From a virus: a stretch of 27,452 bases of DNA. Position numbers and translations under genes: made by a program. Positions 23,783 through 27,452 of the stretch are shown here, one piece after another (the stretch's first letter is position 1; each line of letters opens with the position of its first letter). The stretch spans positions 1 to 27,452 of IMG/VR virus record IMGVR_UViG_3300046660_000373, one strand, 5' to 3'. The notes under the pieces are model-generated. The model was not told where the DNA came from, ran no database searches, and saw only the letters and a list, made by a program, of their open reading frames with translations.

Positions 23783-24505
23783 CTATCGCTTAGTCAGAAG
23801 GAAGCTCGCCCACGTCGGCGTTTGCGCGGCGATGGTGGTGTTGAAGTACGGCGCGAAGGCGGCGAGGAAATCGGCCTTGCGCTTCCTGTTCGGCAGTCCG
23901 CGGTTCGATCCCATCCAGCGCCATACGGTCTCAGGCACGGACAGGAACTCATCGCCATCGAGCAGCCCGTGGTTCGAGAAGTCGACGTTGTGAACGGCAA
24001 CGCCGCCGGGTCGGAGCATCTTCGCGGTGGCCTTGGTGAACGCATCGATGCAAGTGACGTGCTCACCCACGGCTTGCGATATCACGAGGTCGAAGGCGTC
24101 GGTGGGCAGGGCGGCCACGTTTTCGATGGCGGCTGGGATGGCGTGCACTGCGCGTATATCGGCGTCGGTTGGCCTAGCTTCTCGCACAGCGGCGTACCAC
24201 GCCTGCGCGTCGGGGCCGAAGTAATCACCGGGGAAACGGTCGACCACGGTGTACGACTTAGCGCCTGCGCCGAGCAGCACAAGCCCGGTCGCCAGGTGAT
24301 CGCCGGGCCCGATCTCGCACACGTCGGCACCGCTCACGCGAGCGGCTATAGCGGGGTTGTCGTCAACGATCCCGAAGGCGAAGCGCCGCAGGTTCGCCTC
24401 AGTCGGCGGCAGGCTGGTGCGGCCAGCGGCGATACGGCGTTTGGCGATCGACGGGACGCCCATCAGCAGGTTGGCCGCGATCTCTCTCGCGATTCTTATG
24501 ACCAT
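23783..24505 (-). CDS. Class I SAM-dependent methyltransferase
   Basis: A 240-residue enzyme on the minus strand, the only one in the window. Motif I VCEIGPGD is at residues 62-69, the acidic end of strand 2 VVDRF at 87-91 (Asp89), motif IV-like FDLVISQAVGEHV at 138-150 and LRPGG at 164-168: the full order for a Rossmann methyltransferase. The N-terminal helix is basic and hydrophobic but not a clear signal. The acceptor is unknown; similar enzymes occur in surface-polysaccharide clusters, so modification of host sugars is possible. It is divergent from the next gene with 17 bases between starts, and late transcripts would run antisense through it. No strong ribosome binding site or promoter is seen; GATAAT lies just upstream. 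Confidence 0.88.
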   Translation of the reverse strand: MVIRIAREIAANLLMGVPSIAKRRIAAGRTSLPPTEANLRRFAFGIVDDNPAIAARVSGADVCEIGPGDHLATGLVLLGAGAKSYTVVDRFPGDYFGPDAQAWYAAVREARPTDADIRAVHAIPAAIENVAALPTDAFDLVISQAVGEHVTCIDAFTKATAKMLRPGGVAVHNVDFSNHGLLDGDEFLSVPETVWRWMGSNRGLPNRKRKADFLAAFAPYFNTTIAAQTPTWASFLLTKR

Positions 24506-24522
24506 GCCACGAGATTATCAGA

Positions 24523-24840
24523 ATGACGCCGATCGACGAAATGAGCGGCGCTAGCGGCTCCCACGGCGGCTCCCACGGCGGCTCCGTCCGCATGTACGAC
24601 CCCCGGGTATCCCGCGCTCGGGACTGGATCTTGGGCGTCATCGGCTCACTACTCGTCATCGTCCTAGGGTTCTGTGGCAAGAACCTGTGGGACCTGAATT
24701 TAACGATGCGTGACGTGCTCAAGGACGGGCAGACCACTGTTGCGACGCTGACCGATCACGAACTGCGGCTTCGGCAGGTAGAGCGCGACGTGAACACGCT
24801 GGCAGGCAAGAACCTGCGAGGCGGGCCAGATGTCCTCTGA
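24523..24840 (+). CDS. Small single-pass membrane protein, lysis region
   Basis: A 105-residue protein. The first 22 residues contain a Gly/Ser/His run, SGSHGGSHGGS, coded by a short DNA repeat. A membrane segment follows at about 35-51 (WILGVIGSLLVIVLGFC) and then a charged helix (60-92, LRQVERDVNTLAG) likely to form a coiled coil. It overlaps the next gene by 11 bases. Size and location fit a holin accessory, antiholin or other envelope protein; none can be chosen from sequence. The ribosome binding site is weak. Confidence 0.7.
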   Translation: MTPIDEMSGASGSHGGSHGGSVRMYDPRVSRARDWILGVIGSLLVIVLGFCGKNLWDLNLTMRDVLKDGQTTVATLTDHELRLRQVERDVNTLAGKNLRGGPDVL

Positions 24841-25114
24841 ATTCCCTTACAGCATCGACGCCGACGCGGACAACCGTAGTGCGCAGGTCGTGCAGGTTGA
24901 GTCCTCCCGCCTGACGCCGCTGCTAGTGGCGCTTGCGGCCGTGGCGCTGCTGATCTCTGGCCTATCTCTCGGCGTCAGCTGGTGGGCAACTACCGCGTAC
25001 CGAGAGATGGAGCGCGAAAACCGGCTGCTGCAGTTGAAGGTCGACGAGTTCCGCATGGCGCTGCTCAACGCGCGCATCGATCCAAACCCACACGTTGAAG
25101 GAGAGTCGAAATGA
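24830..25114 (+). CDS. Small single-pass membrane protein with coiled-coil tail
   Basis: A 94-residue protein with an acidic start ([14 protein letters not shown]), a membrane segment at about 29-52 ([20 protein letters not shown]) and a helix at 56-80 ([20 protein letters not shown]) typical of a short coiled coil. The ATG at 24830 overlaps the previous gene by 11 bases, and the stop overlaps the next start as ATGA. The layout resembles a short inner-membrane spanin, but a full Rz/Rz1 pair exists downstream, so it may be an accessory. Confidence 0.7.
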   Translation: MSSEFPYSIDADADNRSAQVVQVESSRLTPLLVALAAVALLISGLSLGVSWWATTAYREMERENRLLQLKVDEFRMALLNARIDPNPHVEGESK

Positions 25115-25245
25115 CCCATACCGCAAGCCACGTAATCATCAATCTCGCCACGCCGGTCGAAGTCGCCAAGGTCAAGACACGCGGCGGCATCGCTGGCGCT
25201 GTGCTCGTACTCGTTGGCGTGCTGATCGGGGCGTTGTTCTTTTAA
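25111..25245 (+). CDS. 44-residue membrane miniprotein
   Basis: A very short gene with an excellent ribosome binding site (GAAGGAGAGTCGAAATG) and overlaps on both sides (ATGA before, TAATG after). The protein has a polar start ([20 protein letters not shown]) and ends in a membrane segment (about 25-44, [19 protein letters not shown]). One hydrophobic helix at the extreme C-terminus and a basic pair before it suggest a tail-anchored peptide. Holin-type, antiholin or superinfection roles are all possible. It is easily missed because of its length. Confidence 0.72.
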   Translation: MTHTASHVIINLATPVEVAKVKTRGGIAGAVLVLVGVLIGALFF

Positions 25246-25472
25246 TGCCCACCTGGCTTCAAATCCTGCTGGCCATCACATCCATCGTGGGGCCTGCAAT
25301 CGCCGGTTACTTCGGCGCCCAACGCGGCATGGCCGTAGGGCTCGCCGTACATGCGGAGAAGATCGCGAACCTAGAGCGCGAAGTGCTGGTGCTGCGAAAT
25401 GCGAAGCACGATCACGCGAGTTTTCTCACGAGGCATGAGATGGATATTGAAGTGTTGAAGAGGAAGGTATGA
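25245..25472 (+). CDS. Small membrane protein with coiled-coil tail
   Basis: A 75-residue protein starting at the ATG that overlaps the previous stop as TAATG; the frame is open further upstream but this start fits coupling and topology. It has a membrane segment at about 5-24 ([20 protein letters not shown]) and a helix at 35-75 ([20 protein letters not shown]) with heptad-like Leu/Val/Ile. Such proteins are common beside phage endolysins and are often annotated as holin or lysis accessory. It is joined to the DUF5675-like gene by ATGA. Confidence 0.72.
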   Translation: MPTWLQILLAITSIVGPAIAGYFGAQRGMAVGLAVHAEKIANLEREVLVLRNAKHDHASFLTRHEMDIEVLKRKV

Positions 25473-25927
25473 AGCTCGTCCTCCGCCGCGACTACCGCGC
25501 AGATGACTGCACTCTCGGCGTTCTGTCGTTTTCAACGGCTGCCGAAGACTACGTTGCTCAGACCATGGAGCGTCCGTGGATACCGATGCCAGGATCGCGC
25601 GGCGGGCTGTCAGGCAAGTCGTGCATGCCTGAGGGCGTGTACCGTCTCGAGCGACACAGCAGCGAGGCGCACCCGAACACGTGGGCGCTGGTGAATCCGG
25701 ATCTCGATGTCGTGCACTACGAACCGCGCGACGATCGCAACAAGCGCTGCCTAGTGCTGATTCACGTAGCTAACTACGCGCGCGAGCTCCGCGGTTGCAT
25801 AGCGCCGGGCTTTGGACGCACGGTCGACGATCAGGGCGTGCACATGGTCACTAGTTCCAAGCGCGCCATGATCGAACTAAAGCGGCTGCTTCCTTGGAAT
25901 GATGAACACACTTTGGAGATCAGATGA
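25469..25927 (+). CDS. DUF5675-like protein, candidate endolysin
   Basis: A 152-residue protein whose layout I recognise as DUF5675: an early strand with [38 protein letters not shown] at 36-55, then [11 protein letters not shown] and a conserved core, [18 protein letters not shown], at 97-114. His99 and Gly109-Cys110 recall the H...GC signature of L,D-transpeptidase-fold enzymes, though the spacing is not canonical. No signal peptide or membrane segment is present. It is embedded between membrane proteins and a holin-like gene, and no lysozyme, amidase or peptidase is otherwise found here. A wall-degrading role is therefore a reasonable inference. Confidence 0.68.
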   Translation: MKLVLRRDYRADDCTLGVLSFSTAAEDYVAQTMERPWIPMPGSRGGLSGKSCMPEGVYRLERHSSEAHPNTWALVNPDLDVVHYEPRDDRNKRCLVLIHVANYARELRGCIAPGFGRTVDDQGVHMVTSSKRAMIELKRLLPWNDEHTLEIR

Positions 25928-26118
25928 AATTCCTCTCCCGCAAATTCCTTCTCGCCGCGCTGTTCACGGTCACCGGGTGCGGCGTCTTCGCCTTCACCGG
26001 CAAGCTCACTGGCGGCGAGTTCATCACGCTGGTCGGAATCATCATGGGCGTGTTCACGGCCGGTGACACCGCCATCAACGCCATTCACAAACGTAATAGC
26101 GAGGATCAATCGAAATGA
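25924..26118 (+). CDS. Holin-like protein, two membrane segments
   Basis: A 64-residue protein with two predicted membrane helices (about 8-25, FLLAALFTVTGCGVFAFT, and 31-47, GEFITLVGIIMGVFTAG), a short KLTGG turn and a charged tail (HKRNSEDQSK). Size and topology fit a class II-type holin that times lysis. The VTGC at 16-19 resembles a lipobox, but the second membrane helix and this family's usual form favour a holin. It is coupled to the DUF5675-like gene (ATGA) and the next gene (ATGA). Confidence 0.72.
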   Translation: MKFLSRKFLLAALFTVTGCGVFAFTGKLTGGEFITLVGIIMGVFTAGDTAINAIHKRNSEDQSK

Positions 26119-26627
26119 AATACTTACTCATCCTTCTCGCCATCACTGCAACGCCAGCGCTCGCCCAACGCAATACGAACTGCGACGCTGCGACGCCGAA
26201 CAACGCCGCCTGCATCGAGTGGGCCATCGTCGCCACCGACACCAACGGCGCGGCGCTGACGGGCGCGAAGTACCGCGTCGAGCGCCGTCTTGGCACCGGC
26301 GGCACGTGGGGCACGGTCGCGACCGATCTCACCATCGGGAAGTACTACGCGCAGAACCTCGCGGCGGGGGAGCACTACTTCCGCGTGTTCGCATCGTGTG
26401 CCAGCACCGCAGCGTACCAGTGCGTGGAGTCGGCCTCGTCGAACGTCGCGAGCCGGTCAGCATCGGTGCCGGTGGTGCAGCCCAATGCGCCGGTAATCAT
26501 CATCGCGGCGACGATTCGGCCGGGGCAGCCGCCTACGTATCGCATCGTCTATACCGCGCGCCCGCGCGAGGGCGAGATCGTATTCGCCGTGCCTGAGGCG
26601 ATGCGGTCGGTGTACGCGGCGCGGTAA
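26115..26627 (+). CDS. Secreted protein with fibronectin-type-III-like fold
   Basis: A 170-residue protein with a clear signal peptide (MKYLLILLAITATPALA, cleavage before Gln18). The mature part has beta strands of an Fn3-like domain: CIEWAIVATDTNGAALTGAK, YRVERRLGTGGTW, AGEHYFRVFASC. Four Cys at 23, 33, 94 and 103 could form two disulfides in the periplasm. A Pro/Val linker (about 115-123) leads to a second strand set ending PEAMRSVYAAR. It sits between holin-like and HTH genes. An envelope role such as lysis aid or superinfection exclusion is speculative. Confidence 0.7.
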   Translation: MKYLLILLAITATPALAQRNTNCDAATPNNAACIEWAIVATDTNGAALTGAKYRVERRLGTGGTWGTVATDLTIGKYYAQNLAAGEHYFRVFASCASTAAYQCVESASSNVASRSASVPVVQPNAPVIIIAATIRPGQPPTYRIVYTARPREGEIVFAVPEAMRSVYAAR

Positions 26628-26629
26628 CC

Positions 26630-26827
26630 ATGACGCTCGCTGAGGAAATGCGCAGGCTTCGACAGGCGGTGCTAGAGCGCCGGCTGGAGGAAGCTGGCGG
26701 CAACATCAGCAAGGCCGCGCGGGCGGCCGGCATCAACCGCACGCACTTCTACGCGGTCATGCGCCGTACCGGCATCAAGCGGCCGGCGCCGGTTCACGGC
26801 AATGAGCAGTGGCGGGGGTTGCAGTGA
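26630..26827 (+). CDS. Fis-type helix-turn-helix protein
   Basis: A 65-residue protein. After a charged helix (AEEMRRLRQAVLERRLEEAG), GGNISKAARAAGINRTHFYA at 23-42 is the C-terminal helix-turn-helix of Fis and NtrC-type regulators, where this segment binds DNA. The ATPase and receiver domains of NtrC are absent. The start is ATG 26630, two bases after the previous stop. Its stop overlaps the Rz start as GTGA. It may regulate late genes or bind phage DNA; a freestanding domain of this kind inside a lysis cassette is uncommon. Confidence 0.75.
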   Translation: MTLAEEMRRLRQAVLERRLEEAGGNISKAARAAGINRTHFYAVMRRTGIKRPAPVHGNEQWRGLQ

Positions 26828-27312
26828 CCGCCGTCCTCGAATTCATCCACGCTAGGAAATGGCTGGTGGAACTGCTACTGCTCGCGGCCATCGTTGGCGC
26901 CGTCTGGTGGTTCTGCCATCACCTAATCGATGTGGGCGTGCAGCGCGAACGCGCGGCGTGGATGCTGAAAGTCGACGAGGCGAATCTCAAGGCGGCGGAG
27001 GCCAAGGGTCGCGCTGACGCCGCGGAAGCAGCTGGAAAGAAGGAACACGATGAACTTGCGAAATACGTTGCCGATCATCCTTTGCACGGTTCTCTTGCAA
27101 GCCTGTGCCGTAAGCCGTCCAGTGTGCCTGCCGCCACCACCAGCAACCCCGGCAATGCTCGAGCCAGCACCGGCCCCGCTGATGTTCAGCCGCTGCCTGA
27201 GGGAGATCCTGGCGGCGACGTTGGCGAGCCCGATCAGCTCGGAATGCTCAGCGCTCTTGCAGCCAGAGCCGATATTCTGAGCGGGTCATTGCGGGAGTGG
27301 CAGGCGCGGTAG
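26824..27312 (+). CDS. Rz: Inner-membrane spanin subunit (Rz-like)
   Basis: A 162-residue protein. GTG 26824 overlaps the previous stop as GTGA, with GGCGGGGG just upstream. It has an N-terminal membrane anchor (about 11-31, KWLVELLLLAAIVGAVWW), a periplasmic helix rich in Ala/Lys/Glu (35-80, VDEANLKAAEAKGRADAAEA) and the DELAKYVADHPLHGSLASLC stretch typical of Rz. The rest is Pro/Gly/Ser-rich. With Rz1 it would fuse inner and outer membranes in the last lysis step. Rz1 is completely nested in another frame, which supports the call. Confidence 0.85.
   Translation: MTAVLEFIHARKWLVELLLLAAIVGAVWWFCHHLIDVGVQRERAAWMLKVDEANLKAAEAKGRADAAEAAGKKEHDELAKYVADHPLHGSLASLCRKPSSVPAATTSNPGNARASTGPADVQPLPEGDPGGDVGEPDQLGMLSALAARADILSGSLREWQAR
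27050..27280 (+). CDS. Rz1: Outer-membrane spanin lipoprotein (Rz1-like), nested in Rz
   Basis: A 76-residue protein in the +1 frame, wholly inside the Rz gene. MNLRNTLPIILCTVLLQAC is a lipoprotein signal with lipobox LQAC; lipidation would be at Cys19. A Pro-rich stretch follows (VCLPPPPATPAMLEPAPAPL), as in known o-spanins. Nested placement, lipobox and proline content together make a strong case. Its short mature part would bind the C-terminus of Rz in the periplasm. Confidence 0.88.
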   Translation: MNLRNTLPIILCTVLLQACAVSRPVCLPPPPATPAMLEPAPAPLMFSRCLREILAATLASPISSECSALLQPEPIF

Positions 27313-27320
27313 TTGACTAT

Positions 27321-27382
27321 GTGCCGACTTTCGTACCGCCATAGGACGACAAGTACATATGTAGGGGCACGAAAAGCGGCAC
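27321..27382 (+). repeat. Imperfect inverted repeat downstream of Rz
   Basis: GTGCCGACTTTCG at 27321-27333 is complementary to CGAAAAGCGGCAC at 27370-27382 at 11 of 13 positions, with 36 bases between that include the palindrome TACATATGTA. It may close the lysis transcript or form part of a control region. There is no T-run. Confidence 0.45.
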
Positions 27383-27393
27383 AGGTCGGAAGA

Positions 27394-27409
27394 AGTTCCA
27401 CGTGAAACA
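27394..27409. promoter_or_regulatory. parS-like site AGTTCCACGTGAAACA
   Basis: This 16-mer differs from the general bacterial parS TGTTTCACGTGAAACA only at positions 1 and 5. It shares GTTCCACGTG with the palindrome at 2630-2643. It lies in a non-coding stretch, so no coding constraint explains it. ParB binding is inferred, not shown. Confidence 0.55.
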
Positions 27410-27452
27410 ATAGCTTACAGCCGCATTCGGCACTCATAATGCCGGGGTCGAG

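Larger units (their letters stand above)
27313..27452 (+). other. Non-coding region after the lysis genes
   Basis: About 140 bases without a convincing gene. It holds an imperfect inverted repeat, the palindrome TACATATGTA at 27354-27363, a parS-like site, and small GCCG/CGGC stems near the end. CATAAT at 27435-27440 could be a -10 box, but no matching -35 is seen. No terminator with a T-run, tRNA or attachment site could be recognised. Confidence 0.6.

Noticed and set aside
23774-24526. A 250-residue + strand frame opposite the methyltransferase, starting at TGATG after the spike
   Set aside because: The minus strand carries all methyltransferase motifs in order; the + frame has none and an Arg/Gly/Glu-biased composition.
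25924-26118. Lipoprotein reading of the holin-like protein (VTGC at residues 16-19)
   Set aside because: A second membrane helix and the family's overall form fit a holin better.
27411-27440. Possible sigma70 promoter with CATAAT
   Set aside because: No acceptable -35 hexamer at the right distance.
1-27452. tRNA genes, CRISPR arrays, insertion sequences, integrase and attachment sites
   Set aside because: None recognised on either strand by reading; short tRNA-like stems were not pursued without a full cloverleaf.

Overview
The window is part of a tailed double-stranded DNA phage (or prophage) genome with short-tailed, podovirus-like virion genes. It is GC-rich, tightly packed, and nearly every gene is on the + strand. 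Many neighbouring genes overlap by ATGA, GTGA or TAATG, so translation is probably coupled over long stretches. The Rz/Rz1 spanin pair (needed to breach an outer membrane) and the GC-rich codon use point to a Gram-negative, probably proteobacterial, host. No integrase, repressor, DNA polymerase, tRNA or CRISPR array is visible, so lifestyle cannot be decided here.

Layout. (1) 1-2243: end of a replication module, with the tail of an unidentified gene followed by a P4-type primase/SF3 helicase. (2) 2244-2758: a large GC-rich inverted repeat with a T-run, a small helix-turn-helix gene, and a perfect 14-bp palindrome identical to the core of bacterial chromosomal parS sites. (3) 2759-5885: five small or accessory virion-type proteins, including a LamG-like fibre with eight 20-residue repeats. 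(4) 5890-11690: small and large terminase, portal, a 59-residue protein, a zinc-ribbon-like protein and scaffold. (5) 11735-16503: a hairpin covering the capsid ribosome binding site, major capsid protein, a capsid-adjacent structural protein, a HhH-like protein, head-tail adaptor and tail nozzle-like protein. (6) 16500-23774: a GNAT acetyltransferase, an endosialidase-chaperone (S74) protein, two probable ejection proteins, a tail-fibre-type protein and a beta-helix tailspike. (7) 23783-24505: a lone minus-strand SAM methyltransferase. (8) 24523-27312: a lysis region of stacked small membrane proteins, a DUF5675-like protein (best endolysin candidate), a holin-like protein, a secreted protein, a Fis-type HTH protein and nested Rz/Rz1. 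(9) 27313-27452: non-coding, with inverted repeats and a second parS-like site.

Together these cover packaging, head assembly, the short tail, host recognition (at least three fibre or spike proteins) and lysis. The most unusual signals are the two parS-like palindromes in a phage genome with no parAB in view, the sequestered ribosome binding site of the major capsid gene, the lysis region without a classical lysozyme or amidase, and the antisense methyltransferase inserted between tailspike and lysis genes. All assignments come from reading motifs by eye; no database search was run.
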